In this document: one piece after another, positions 45,139 through 53,949 of the stretch
How the letters are laid out: every line of letters begins with the position of its first letter
Numbering within the stretch: position 1 is the stretch's first letter
Assembly (NCBI RefSeq): GCF_000317085.1
Contig: NC_019702.1
Span: 1,208,394 to 1,272,393, forward strand
From: Synechococcus sp. PCC 7502
GTDB taxonomy: Bacteria; Cyanobacteriota; Cyanobacteriia; Pseudanabaenales; Pseudanabaenaceae
Reading direction: 5' to 3'
Length of the DNA: 64,000 bases
The notes under the pieces: generated by a model
What the model was told of the DNA's origin: nothing
Databases searched by the model: none
The model's input: only the letters and a program-made list of their open reading frames with translations
Translations under genes and position numbers: made by a program

Positions 45139-46012
45139 GAGCCTGTTTCATATCTCATGAGTAGCAATTCTTTTTAGCATCAAGCGAATAAAGCAAAGAT
45201 TGAGTTTAGCTGTAGGATTAAAAAGAGTTCTCTCAAAGTTCTTAACTAAGATTTTGCATCTTTCAACCCAATTACCCACCTTGTCGGCACAACTACAAAC
45301 CCAGACAGACCTTTTTCTGCCTGCTTTTGCTTTGATACCTTAGGAGAAATTTCAAACCTAATCTTAGTCATAATCTCAGGATAAACCTTCTGTAAATCAG
45401 TCGTCAATTTTTCGATATGATAACCACTATCCAGCAATATCGTAGTTAGGGTAATGTCATCTGGCTTCGATTTGAAGTAATCAATGTTAAACGTTAACAT
45501 CTCAATCAGTCCTTGGTCATCTGATACATTTGCTCTTGTTAAATACCCAGAGTGTCAACGGCTAAATGTCTTTTGATCCCGTTAGTTGCTTTGTAGGAGC
45601 AGAAGCCCTTGGATTCTATACTTGCATTACAGGTATTTTTCACTGCTTGTGAGTCAATGATGATTAAAGTTGTCCATTTTGATTTTTTTTGACTGTTCAC
45701 GGGCTGTTGCATGCAAAGCTTCCATAATCGCAGTAAATGTACCTGTATCTTTCCACTCCTTGTAGTATCGATACACTGTAGAGAATGGTGGTAAGTCTCG
45801 GGGCATATCTCGCCAATTACAACCGTTTTTGAGTTGGTAGAGTATGCCGTCTAAAATTTGTCTTTTTGTCCAAGTTGGCGGTCTAGTTTGCTTTTTCTTT
45901 GGGAGCAATGGTTCTATAATTTCCCATTCTTTATCTGTTAGGCTACTTGAGTATGGATTTAGCATTTTCTAAGTATCATACATCTTGCTCATAATAGATA
46001 TGAAACAGGCTC
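45139..46012 (-). mobile_element. IS5-family insertion sequence, copy A (defective)
   Basis: Bounded by GAGCCTGTTTCATATCT and its inverse, flanked on both sides by TATA (45135-45138 region and 46013-46016), so the 4-bp target duplication is intact. At 874 bp it is 32 bp shorter than the copy at 49347-50252, exactly accounted for by two 16-bp deletions in the transposase. Confidence 0.88.
45148..45965 (-). pseudogene. IS5-family transposase, inactivated
   Basis: The 103-codon first frame (45654-45965, SLTDKEWEIIEPLLPKKKQTRPPTW) is intact, but the catalytic second part has two 16-bp deletions compared with the copy at 49394-50243: one near 45551 (removing DNA that encodes part of GFPFFTYL) and one near 45266 (between short TTG repeats), where WVIERSNAWVE becomes WVIGLKDAKS and a stop. 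The element can only move if transposase comes from another copy. Confidence 0.88.
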
Positions 46013-47072
46013 TATACAAATTAGAGATCAGCGAAAGTGAAGAAGAGCTAAAACATATGCTGAGAGTGCAAAAGACCGCATCAGATAAAGAAAGAATTCA
46101 GATGCTGTATCTGTTAAAAACAAAACAAGCAAGCACAATCCAGACAGCATCGACAATACTGGGACGGCATCGAGTTACATTGCAAGATTGGTTAGGGAAT
46201 TATCGCAAAGGGGGAATAGTAGGACTATTAGGACATAAACCTAGAACAGGGCGAAAACAGAGTATTCCACAATGGGCGCAGAAAGCATTGATAAAAAAGC
46301 TGGAAGAAGCAGAAGGCTTTGAAAGTTATGGGCAGATCTGCCAATGGTTAGAGAACCAATTAGGAATCAAATCAAACTATAAAACTGTGCATCATCTAGT
46401 CCGATATCGGCTGAAAGCCAGACCGAAAGTGACACGTCCAGTCAGCGCAGGAAAGTCAGAAGAGCAAGTAGAAGCATATAAAAAAACCTTGCCAGTATTA
46501 TAAGCATGATTGCTTGGTTCGGCATTAATATAATCGGACTAAATGGCAAAGTGAGATTCTTTTGTCAAGATGAAACACGAATTGGGTTAAAGACAATTAG
46601 TGGAAGGAAGATCACAGCAAGAGGAGTCAAACCCAAAGGTAAAGTTCAGTGGCAGTTTAAGGCAACTTACCTCTATCGAATTGTAGAACCATCAACAGGG
46701 GAAAGCTTTTTCTATGAATTTACTCACCTTAATAGTGAATGCTTCCAAGTATTTCTGAACTTAGTAAGCGCATATTTTCAAGGTGACATCATCGTTATGC
46801 AAGTGGATCAAGCAGGAGCACACAGAGCAAAACGGTTAAAGATTCCTAAAAATATTATTTTGCTATTTCAGCCTGCCCATGCACCTGAGACTAATCCCAT
46901 TGAAAGAGTGTGGCAGCATTTCAAATTAGGGTTGAGGTGGAAACTGCCAAAAGATCTTGACCAGTTGCGTGCATTAATGCGGGAAAGGTTAGAAGTTATG
47001 ACTCAGGAGGTAATTGCTTCGATTGTTGGGTGGGATTATATTTTAGAGGCTTTATCTGTAGCTCGTATTTAA
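46000..47072 (+). CDS. IS630-family transposase, two frames joined by -1 frameshift, 5' end replaced
   Basis: The first frame (to 46503) has the N-terminal helix-turn-helix part (KTASDKERIQMLYLLKTKQ, GRHRVTLQDWLGNYRKGGIVGLL). The second (46506-47072) has the DDE domain: CQDETRIGLKTI, MQVDQAGAHRAK and FQPAHAPETNPIERVWQHFK. An A7 run at 46480-46486 allows a -1 shift that passes through ...ISMIAWFG into the second frame, giving one ~357-residue protein as is usual for IS630. The first residues MKQAL come from the IS5 copy A terminal repeat; family similarity seems to start at YKLEISESEEEL, so the native start codon has been lost. Confidence 0.8.
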
Positions 47073-47083
47073 CGATTTGGTAT
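46017..47083 (+). mobile_element. IS630-family element, left end truncated
   Basis: The right end lies at ...TTTGGTAT followed by the TA at 47084-47085, which is the preserved TA target site inside an IS5 sequence (compare GTTAGGCTACTTG in copy A). The left terminal repeat is absent; the element begins abruptly next to the IS5 copy A boundary, and before that insertion lay against the IS701 right end. Confidence 0.7.
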
Positions 47084-47157
47084 TAGGCTACTTGAGTATG
47101 GATTTAGCATTTTCTAAGCATCATACATCTTGCTCATAATAGATATGAAACAGGCTC
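47084..47157 (-). mobile_element. 74-bp remnant of a third IS5 copy
   Basis: Matches 45939-46012 (the transposase start and terminal repeat of copy A) at all but one or two positions, ending in CAGGCTC. The IS630 element had inserted at the TA of this copy; the remaining ~800 bp on the other side is gone. Confidence 0.85.
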
Positions 47158-47646
47158 TATAACAAATAGCACATTGTCGATAAACGGTTGGTAAAGATTG
47201 CCATAACCCCAAGGCTGTTTCTTGGTCTCGACTACCAACAAACACTCCAACAATTTCTCTAGTATTTCGGTCAATTGCTAACCAAATCCATACCTTACAT
47301 TTTTTATCCCCTACAAATGACCATAGTTCATCGCATTCAATGGTCAGGCGTGCTTTTTTTTAGGGATTACCTTAACTTGCGGTTCTACACTTATAGACTT
47401 ACCATTTACATAACTCTGTAACCACTGTAATGACACCTTGGCAACACGCTTAATCCCTCGCATGGATATACGTTCTAGCAGCAGATTATCGACTAATTTA
47501 ATTGTGGATTCAGCTATTGGCTGGTTTTTGGGATTAATCACAAATTGACGATTACACTTTTTACATTTGTAGTTTTGTTTTTTGTGACGGGTTATGCCAT
47601 TCTTAACTATCTGGTCACTTTCACAGTAAGGACATTTTACTTCCAT
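47158..47646 (-). pseudogene. IS1-family transposase InsA-InsB, 3' truncated
   Basis: InsA (47344-47646, 100 codons) has the zinc-finger pair CPYCESDQIVKNG and CKKCNRQF followed by a helix-turn-helix. An A8 run near its end allows the -1 shift typical of IS1 into InsB: RLTIECDELWSFVGDKKCKVWIWLAIDRNTREIVGVFVGSR is in frame and continues to LPTVYRQCAIC, where the IS5 remnant cuts it off. About two thirds of InsB, with the last catalytic residue, is missing. Confidence 0.85.
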
Positions 47647-47705
47647 AGTTACTTCTGTTTTGTTTTACCCCTTTTTTTATCTATCATGCCCTCTTGATCA
47701 CTACC
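47158..47705 (-). mobile_element. IS1-family element, truncated at its insB end
   Basis: The outer end GGTAGTGATC (read on the minus strand from 47705) resembles IS1 termini and lies two bases from the cysteine desulfurase stop. The other end is cut by the IS5 remnant. It contains insA and the first part of insB. Confidence 0.8.
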
Positions 47706-47707
47706 AC

Positions 47708-48868
47708 TTATTGAATGGGTTGTCTCAAAGCTTTAACCGTAGCCATAAAATGCTGAACAACTTGGCTAATTTCAGATGCCGTATTAAACCGCCCAATGCC
47801 AAAACGGATAGAAGCATAAGCTAAAGCTTCCGATCGCCCTAAAGCAGTCAAAACATGGGAAGGGGATTTTTTCGCCGAAGAGCAAGCGGAACCGGAAGAT
47901 ACTGCCATGATTGGCTGTAATCCCAGTAATAAGGCATTACCATCAACCCCGCTTACACTAACATTCAGATTTCCTGCTAGGCGTTGAGTCGGATGACCAT
48001 TCAAATAAATTCCGTCTAGGCAACTAATTTTTTGCCACAGTTGATCCCGCAAGGATTCTATAAATTTTTGCTCTGTAGTTAAAGATTCTAGGGCGATCGC
48101 CACTGCTTTTCCTAAACCCACAATTTGGGGTGTATAAAGAGTACCTGATCTCATGCCCCGTTCATGTCCACCGCCATGGAGTTGAGGCGCAATATTTACC
48201 CTAGGATTTTTTCTCCTGACATATAAAGCTCCAATGCCTTTGGGTGCATAGACTTTATGCCCAGTGATTGACATTAAATCAATATTCATGGTTTGGACAT
48301 TTATATCTATCTTGGCGATCGCCTGTGCTGCATCGGTATGAAATAAGACCTGATGGGATTTGCAAATTTCACCAATTTTCTCTAGGGGTTGAATTACACC
48401 AATTTCATTATTTGCTGCCATGATCGAGACCAAAACTGTATCAGGGCGAATAGCTTGCTCTAGAAGACTTAAATCTACTATGCCATCTGTTTCTACGGGT
48501 AAGTAAGTTACATCAAACACCAATGATTCTAAATATTTACAGGGATCGAGAATGGCATTATGCTCGGTTGCCAGGGTGATTAAATGCCTGCCCTTACTTA
48601 AATATGCCTCTGCCACACCTTTAATTGCCAAATTATTTGCCTCGGTGGCTCCACTGGTAAAAATAATTTCTTCAGGACTTGCGCCAATAGCCTCTGCTAG
48701 AATTTCCCGTGCCTGCTTAACTGCCCCTTCTGCCTCCCAGCCATAGATATGTGTAGTGCTGGCAGGATTGCCAAAATATTCAGTAAAGTAGGGCAACATT
48801 GCCTCCAATACACGGGGATCAACGGGAGTGGTGGAGTGATGATCGAGATAAATTGGTCTTTGGAGCAT
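47708..48868 (-). CDS. iscS: Cysteine desulfurase (IscS/NifS family)
   Basis: PLP enzyme that takes sulfur from cysteine for Fe-S clusters and thiolated tRNA. 386 residues. Seen: YLDHHSTTPVDPRV at the N-terminus, TSGATEANNLAI, HTDAAQA, the PLP lysine in SITGHKVYAPKGIGALY, and the persulfide cysteine in SSGSACSSAKKSPSHVL (long-loop, class I type). The ATG at 48866-48868 and all motifs are intact despite an IS1 inserted two bases past the stop codon. No other isc genes adjoin; an IscA/ErpA-type gene is found at 59.7 kb. Confidence 0.95.
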   Translation of the reverse strand: MLQRPIYLDHHSTTPVDPRVLEAMLPYFTEYFGNPASTTHIYGWEAEGAVKQAREILAEAIGASPEEIIFTSGATEANNLAIKGVAEAYLSKGRHLITLATEHNAILDPCKYLESLVFDVTYLPVETDGIVDLSLLEQAIRPDTVLVSIMAANNEIGVIQPLEKIGEICKSHQVLFHTDAAQAIAKIDINVQTMNIDLMSITGHKVYAPKGIGALYVRRKNPRVNIAPQLHGGGHERGMRSGTLYTPQIVGLGKAVAIALESLTTEQKFIESLRDQLWQKISCLDGIYLNGHPTQRLAGNLNVSVSGVDGNALLLGLQPIMAVSSGSACSSAKKSPSHVLTALGRSEALAYASIRFGIGRFNTASEISQVVQHFMATVKALRQPIQ

Positions 48869-49175
48869 TTTGCATAATTGGGAATAAACTAATTGGAAAA
48901 TGAAGTCTACAAAGTGATTAAAGCCATAAATGACTCATGCTATGCTAGCAATTATCAAGTAATACAGTAGGTCAAATCCCTAGACTCCTTGAGTACATCA
49001 GTAAGACCATTAGAAGAAATAGTCAGAAAACTATCACCCTAGTTACAGCAGTTTTGTATCAAACCCGCCACAAAAAAAGGGTCGCAGGGCGAAGCCCCGC
49101 CTTGCTTTTAGCATTTTAGCTGTATCACAACTGATCAAAATTTGCTGTAAAACTAGACTATAACTATGAAGTTAT
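48869..49175. other. 307-bp intergenic region with a repeat copy
   Basis: Upstream of the cysteine desulfurase gene. It contains the second copy of the 52-bp repeat (49078-49129). No ORF, RNA gene or clear regulatory site was recognised in the remainder. Confidence 0.4.
49078..49129. repeat. 52-bp intergenic repeat, copy 2
   Basis: Same orientation and about 87% identical by eye to 1871-1922, with GGGCGAAGCCCC and TTTTAGCATTTTA in common. Confidence 0.6.
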
Positions 49176-49346
49176 TTAAGCATCTCTTAAAGCTGCACCA
49201 GCTATATTTATTGCTTCCAAAAAATCACTCAGAGGGAATTTCAATTCCGACAAAAAATCTGGAATAATATATTCTGAATATATATCTATTTCCATTGCAT
49301 CAATACCTTTATCTTTATTGATTTGTGCAACCTGTTGTCCCATATA

Positions 49347-50252
49347 GAGCCTGTTTCATATCTATTATGAGCAAGATGTATGATACTTAGAAAATGCTAA
49401 ATCCATACTCAAGTAGCCTAACAGATAAAGAATGGGAAATTATAGAACCATTGCTCCCAAAGAAAAAGCAAACTAGACCGCCAACATGGACAAAAAGACA
49501 AATTTTAGACGGCATACTCTACCAACTCAAAAACGGTTGTAATTGGCGAGATATGCCCCGAGACTTACCACCATTCTCTACAGTGTATCGATACTACAAG
49601 GAGTGGAAAGATACAGGTACATTTACTGCGATTATGGAAGCTTTGCATTCAACAGCCCGTGAACAGTCAAAAAAAATCAAAATGGACAACTTTAATCATC
49701 ATTGACTCACAAGCAGTGAAAAATACTTGTAATGCAAGTATAGAATCCAAGGGCTTCTGCTCCTACAAAGCAACTAACGGGATCAAAAGACATTTAGCCG
49801 TTGACATACTGGGATTTCCTTTTTTCACCTATTTAACAAGAGCAAATGTATCAGATGACCAAGGACTGATTGAGATGTTAACGTTTAACATTGATTACTT
49901 CAAATCGAAGCCAGATGACATTACCCTAACTACGATATTGCTGGATAGTGGTTATCATATCGAAAAATTGACGACTGATTTACAGAAGGTTTATCCTGAG
50001 ATTATGACTAAGATTAGGTTTGAAATTTCTCCTAAGGTATCAAAGCAACAGAAGGCAGAAAAAGGTCTGTCTGGGTTTGTAGTTGTGCCGACAAGGTGGG
50101 TAATTGAAAGGTCAAATGCTTGGGTTGAAAGATGCAAAATCTTAGTTAAGAACTTTGAGAGAACTCTCGTTAATGCTACAGCTAAACTCAATCTTTGCTT
50201 TATTCGTTTGATGCTAAAAAGAATTGCTACTCATGAGATATGAAACAGGCTC
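49347..50252 (+). mobile_element. IS5-family insertion sequence, copy C (full length)
   Basis: 906 bp from GAGCCTGTTTCATATCT to its inverse, flanked by TATA on both sides (49343-49346 and 50253-50256). It has the full two-frame transposase and interrupts a small gene. Confidence 0.9.
49394..50243 (+). CDS. IS5-family transposase, two overlapping frames
   Basis: OrfA (49394-49705) has the helix-turn-helix-like DUF4096-type part SLTDKEWEIIEPLLPKK, RQILDGILYQLKNGCNWRDMP and FSTVYRYYKEW. OrfB (49659-50243) has the DDE domain: IIIDSQAVKNT (first Asp), LLDSGYHIEKL (second Asp) and RWVIERSNAWVERCKILVKNFER (catalytic Glu). The frames overlap at an A8 run (about 49669-49676), where transcript slippage or a frameshift would fuse them (about 280 residues). 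No disabling change seen, so it may be the active copy supplying transposase to copy A. Confidence 0.88.
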
Positions 50253-50551
50253 TATATTGAATTTCAATAGTCATTCCATTGTATTTAAGGTCACTAAGAT
50301 AAATAATTTCAAAACCAGAATCTAGTTTTATAGACATTCTGAACCTCTTAGTCTAGAAATGTAACGTCATCAAGTTCACTTGTCTCAAAGTTATACATAT
50401 TTTTTATTTGTTTTGTAAAATTTCAAAAGTTAGCTAATTTTTAGGCAATCATTGAAAATTTAGTATGCAACTTCTCCCTTTCGGGTTAAGAATTCTAAAT
50501 CATCTTATTTTCACCCAATAAGACTATCTCTAATTTTTTGTCTCTACGGGT

Positions 50552-51943
50552 TTAGTTCTGGATACTTGAAGGTTGAATTAATTTCTCTAAGGCAGTTTGG
50601 AGTTCGGCGGTTACGGTTGCCACACATTCTTTAGCATTTGCCCGACTGGATTGATATTTAGGAAAGTAATTACTGACAATAATGGGATCGCCTATGGATA
50701 TATAACAGGATCGATCGCCAAGGTAGGGAAATTTACCAAAGGGTTGATTTTTAATCCGACTAAGCGATCGCCAAATTAGGAGTAATATCTCGGCAAATCT
50801 GGTGGGGCTGGGATGGGATTGCACATAGTTTCCCGTAATTGCCATTAAGCTTTCTGCCATTCTCAAATGCCAATGACTCATATTCGCTTCCTTTGCCAGT
50901 TGATTTGCAAATCCTTTCTCTAAAACGGAAAGCCTATCAAGATCAGAGCGAAAAATTCGATCCCATCCCGCTTGCTCTAGTCTTCTGGATCGGTCTATGA
51001 TTGTACCTTTGCTTTTAATCCCAAAGTTAGCTTCAGCCACACCGAGAATTTGATCTAGTAGTTTTTGCAGGCGATCGCCAAATTCTGGATTTCCTGATTC
51101 CGAGCTTTGATTATTTTCCTGCTTAATATCTAGCCTAAGATAGCTTGGATAAAACTGCTGATAGTGCTTATGGACAAATTCTAATAAATATTCACCCAGT
51201 GCGTATAGTCTTGAATACCTCTCTTCGGATTGAATTGACGGCTTCTCTAATCCACATTCCTGTTCTAAATGAGTTAAAAGGTGATCAATTTTGACCCACG
51301 GATTGCCTAAATACTGATACTGAATGCCCACGGGTAAAATCACCACCTGTTCCTGTCGTCCTGCGGCGGCTAAATCTTCACAACCCCAAAATCCCATCTG
51401 GGCTACCCCCGGTTCAAGGGCAGATACCATTTCACTATGCCCATTGGTACCACCTTCGGGCGAGATGGCGATCGGATATTCTCCTTCGAGAAAAAATTTA
51501 CGGATAGTCTGCAAGCCTTGGCGATCGAGCTTCCCCCGATAGATGGGAATCCCCCCTGTGCGAGGATAAAGATAAGCGACAATTTCACCCGCCCATAAAG
51601 GAATACCGCGATCATAGACATAGTAGGCTGAAAAGTTCTTAATTTTATTAATACCCGAAGTTGCTTGGGGTAGCGCGTATGCCAATAGATGAAACATGGC
51701 AAACTGATCATCGATAGTAGGATGGCGAAATGCCAAAATATACCTGACTTTACCTGCCTTAAATTCTGTAGTGGTTTGAATTAACTGCTCTAAGTTAGAA
51801 ACCTCAATTTTTGCAACTTTACATTGATAACGTAGCCAATAGGGTAAAAGCGATCGCAGTCCTAGTAAAAGCCAATTATTTATCCTTGGAGCCAAAAACT
51901 CCATATCCGGTTGTACTTGATCTAAGGACTTGGGCATAATCAA
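50552..51943 (-). CDS. Lysophospholipid acyltransferase family protein
   Basis: A 463-residue protein with a PlsC-type acyltransferase domain. The HX4D catalytic motif is in FRHPTIDDQFAMF, followed by YDRGIPLWAG, the IYRGKLDRQGLQTI segment (acceptor site) and FLEGEYPIAISPEGGTNGHSE (the EG-T motif). The length exceeds the ~250 residues of PlsC; the C-terminal ~200 residues are helical and of unknown role. It probably acylates a glycerolipid, perhaps at the membrane surface, but lacks obvious membrane segments. Single gene, start ATG at 51941-51943. Confidence 0.86.
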   Translation of the reverse strand: MIMPKSLDQVQPDMEFLAPRINNWLLLGLRSLLPYWLRYQCKVAKIEVSNLEQLIQTTTEFKAGKVRYILAFRHPTIDDQFAMFHLLAYALPQATSGINKIKNFSAYYVYDRGIPLWAGEIVAYLYPRTGGIPIYRGKLDRQGLQTIRKFFLEGEYPIAISPEGGTNGHSEMVSALEPGVAQMGFWGCEDLAAAGRQEQVVILPVGIQYQYLGNPWVKIDHLLTHLEQECGLEKPSIQSEERYSRLYALGEYLLEFVHKHYQQFYPSYLRLDIKQENNQSSESGNPEFGDRLQKLLDQILGVAEANFGIKSKGTIIDRSRRLEQAGWDRIFRSDLDRLSVLEKGFANQLAKEANMSHWHLRMAESLMAITGNYVQSHPSPTRFAEILLLIWRSLSRIKNQPFGKFPYLGDRSCYISIGDPIIVSNYFPKYQSSRANAKECVATVTAELQTALEKLIQPSSIQN

Positions 51944-52131
51944 TCACTGTATATGTTTGATTATCCTAGAGCAAAATCAGTAGAAATATCTCTCTGGAAA
52001 ATCTAGTTCAAAATCTAGGTGTATAATTTGATGCAACTTAACAACTCAGCTAAAACTTAGCATCCAAACCTAACTTCTGAAAGCACTTTACAATCAACCC
52101 CAATTGAAAAGCAAAATGAAAGAGTAAAAAG

Positions 52132-52734
52132 ATGGAAAAAGATGAACTTGTAAAACGCTATAGAGAGGGAGAAAGAGAATTTGCGATCGCCGATTTTAGT
52201 GCGAAAGACCTCAGCCATATTGATCTGAGTGGTACTGATCTGGGGGGAGCAAATATGACTGGATGCAGTCTGAAAGGCGCAAATCTATCAAATTTCACGA
52301 ATTTAAGCGGCGCAGATTTGCGGTTTGCTAATCTCAGTGGTGCCAACCTGCGAGATGCTGATCTAAGTGGAGCAGACTTGCGTAAAGCTAACTTAACCAA
52401 TGCTGATCTTAGGCACGCAGAACTACGAGGCACTGATTTTAGGTGGGCAAATTTAGCAGGAGCGAAGCTAGGGCAGACAGATTTAGAAGATGCTGACTTT
52501 ACCGAAGCGGACTTAACAGGAGCAGATTTAACGGGGGCGAGTTTACAAAATACCGAACTTTTGAAGGCTAACCTGCGGAGAGCCAACCTCATGGAAACTG
52601 ATTTAACCACGGCAAACCTCACTGAATCTGATTTAACCGATGCCCAAACCTATGGTTCCCGCCGACCCAAATTAAGTGGTGACGAAAACATCACCTTTAT
52701 TGATGGTACTAAGCAAAAACCAGCCTGGTGGTAG
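52132..52734 (+). CDS. Pentapeptide-repeat protein
   Basis: A 200-residue protein composed from about residue 20 to 175 of tandem A(D/N)LXX pentapeptides (for example ADLRFANLSGANLRDADLSG), forming a right-handed four-sided beta helix. No signal peptide or membrane segment. The tail (PKLSGDENITFIDGTKQKPAWW) is the short C-terminal cap seen in other cyanobacterial members. Function of the family in cyanobacteria is mostly unknown. ATG preceded by AGA-type RBS. It precedes the recombinase gene by 39 bases on the same strand. Confidence 0.93.
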   Translation: MEKDELVKRYREGEREFAIADFSAKDLSHIDLSGTDLGGANMTGCSLKGANLSNFTNLSGADLRFANLSGANLRDADLSGADLRKANLTNADLRHAELRGTDFRWANLAGAKLGQTDLEDADFTEADLTGADLTGASLQNTELLKANLRRANLMETDLTTANLTESDLTDAQTYGSRRPKLSGDENITFIDGTKQKPAWW

Positions 52735-52773
52735 GCTCAAATTCATTACAGTTAATAAAAACTAATAAAATTA

Positions 52774-53916
52774 ATGGAATTTGCAGAATATCTAATTCAA
52801 GCCAACCATAACTTCAAACTGGCTGGTGTGGGTTTACAGATTGAAGTGAGGGGTGAAAAACTTTATTTAAGAGGGATCCTTCCACCTAAACCAGATAGCG
52901 CCAGACTTCGTCCCCATCAACAACGACTTAATCTCCATGAAACTGCGAACTTGGCGGGGCTAAAACGGGCGGTGACGCAAACAAAACTGATCTGCGCTCA
53001 ATTAATTCAAGGTACTTTTCAATGGCAGCACCACACTGAATTCTTTTCCCCTTTTCACTCCCACGGCTCTTCTTTGATCGATGCTATACCAAGATTTGAA
53101 CAACACTTTTGGACAACTAGAAGTTCTAAAAACCCCGCCTCAGTCCAAACCACATGGCAAACTGCCTACGCTCCATACTTAGCCAAATTGCGAGCGATCG
53201 CCCAGCATAATTCCGTATTAAGTGATAGCGAACTGATCTACCAAGCGATTTTATCTACTACCCCCGATACCAGATCAAGGCAAATTTGCTGTACCACTTT
53301 TAAAAGCCTTGCGAAATTTGTGGGACTAACCCTACCCTTCGATCTGCAAAAATTGAGTGGCAAGTATAGCTATAAATCCCTCAAACCCAGAGAGCTACCC
53401 GATGACGAAACTATTCTTCAGTCCTACCACCTAATTCCTAATCCCCAGTGGCAATTTGTCTATGGAGTCATGGCTACCTTTGGACTGAGAAATCATGAGG
53501 TTTTTTTCTGTGATTACAGCACCCTTTCTCAACAACTCCGCAACCAACAAGCTACCGTCAGAGTCCAAGCATCAACTAAAACAGGCATCCACGAGGTTTG
53601 GGCATTTCCGCCAGAATGGATTGATCGGTTTGATCTAAGAGCAGAGAACTTGCCGCCCCTCAATCGAGATTTGACTAAAACCTCTTTGCAAAAAATCGGA
53701 CAGCAGGTGACAAGGCAATTTCAACGCTATAAAATCCCCTTTTCTCCCTATAATCTCCGCCATGCTTGGGCAGTTAGGACTATTCATTATGGGCTTCCCG
53801 ATGCGATCGCTGCTCAAATGATGGGACATTCCATAGCTATTCATACGCAAACCTATCACCGTTGGATTAGTCGCCGTGATCAACAACAGGCAGTGGATGC
53901 AGCTTTAAGCCATTAA
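52774..53916 (+). CDS. Tyrosine recombinase / site-specific integrase
   Basis: A 380-residue integrase-type recombinase. N-terminal AP2-like arm domain (EFAEYLIQANHNFKLAGVGLQIEVRG), a core-binding domain (about 105-190) and a catalytic domain with the first Arg in GLRNHEVF, the Y-x-x-R variant of box II (PYNLRHAWAVR), GHS and the nucleophile Tyr in HTQTYHRW. All needed residues seem present, with Tyr in place of the first His of HxxR. No tRNA or att-like repeat adjoins it, so it seems a resident chromosomal recombinase; similar proteins are common in cyanobacteria. It is related to the truncated integrase near tRNA-Leu. Confidence 0.9.
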   Translation: MEFAEYLIQANHNFKLAGVGLQIEVRGEKLYLRGILPPKPDSARLRPHQQRLNLHETANLAGLKRAVTQTKLICAQLIQGTFQWQHHTEFFSPFHSHGSSLIDAIPRFEQHFWTTRSSKNPASVQTTWQTAYAPYLAKLRAIAQHNSVLSDSELIYQAILSTTPDTRSRQICCTTFKSLAKFVGLTLPFDLQKLSGKYSYKSLKPRELPDDETILQSYHLIPNPQWQFVYGVMATFGLRNHEVFFCDYSTLSQQLRNQQATVRVQASTKTGIHEVWAFPPEWIDRFDLRAENLPPLNRDLTKTSLQKIGQQVTRQFQRYKIPFSPYNLRHAWAVRTIHYGLPDAIAAQMMGHSIAIHTQTYHRWISRRDQQQAVDAALSH

Positions 53917-53949
53917 CTGTGCTTCAATTATGATTTCAATCGTGAAAAG

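Larger units (their letters stand above)
49176..50337 (-). pseudogene. Small gene (83 codons) split by IS5 copy C
   Basis: Reading leftward from an ATG at 50335-50337 (AGAGG upstream), the frame gives MSIKLDSGFEIIYLSDLKYN to the IS5 boundary at 50253. Removing the IS (49347-50252) and one TATA copy of the target duplication restores the frame exactly, and it continues GQQVAQINKDKG, MEIDIYSEY and PLSDFLEAINIAGAALRDA to a stop at 49176-49178. The rebuilt product is acidic, 83 residues, of unknown function; I do not recognise the family for certain. Confidence 0.7.

Noticed and set aside
52158-52622. Long minus-strand frame opposite the pentapeptide gene
   Set aside because: It mirrors the repeat structure of the real gene (Ser/Ala/Pro/Lys-rich, no motifs) and is a shadow.
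52774-53916. Intact recombinase as the integrase of the tRNA-Leu element
   Set aside because: It encodes its own full N-terminus, differs clearly from the fragment in sequence, and has no att-like repeat beside it.
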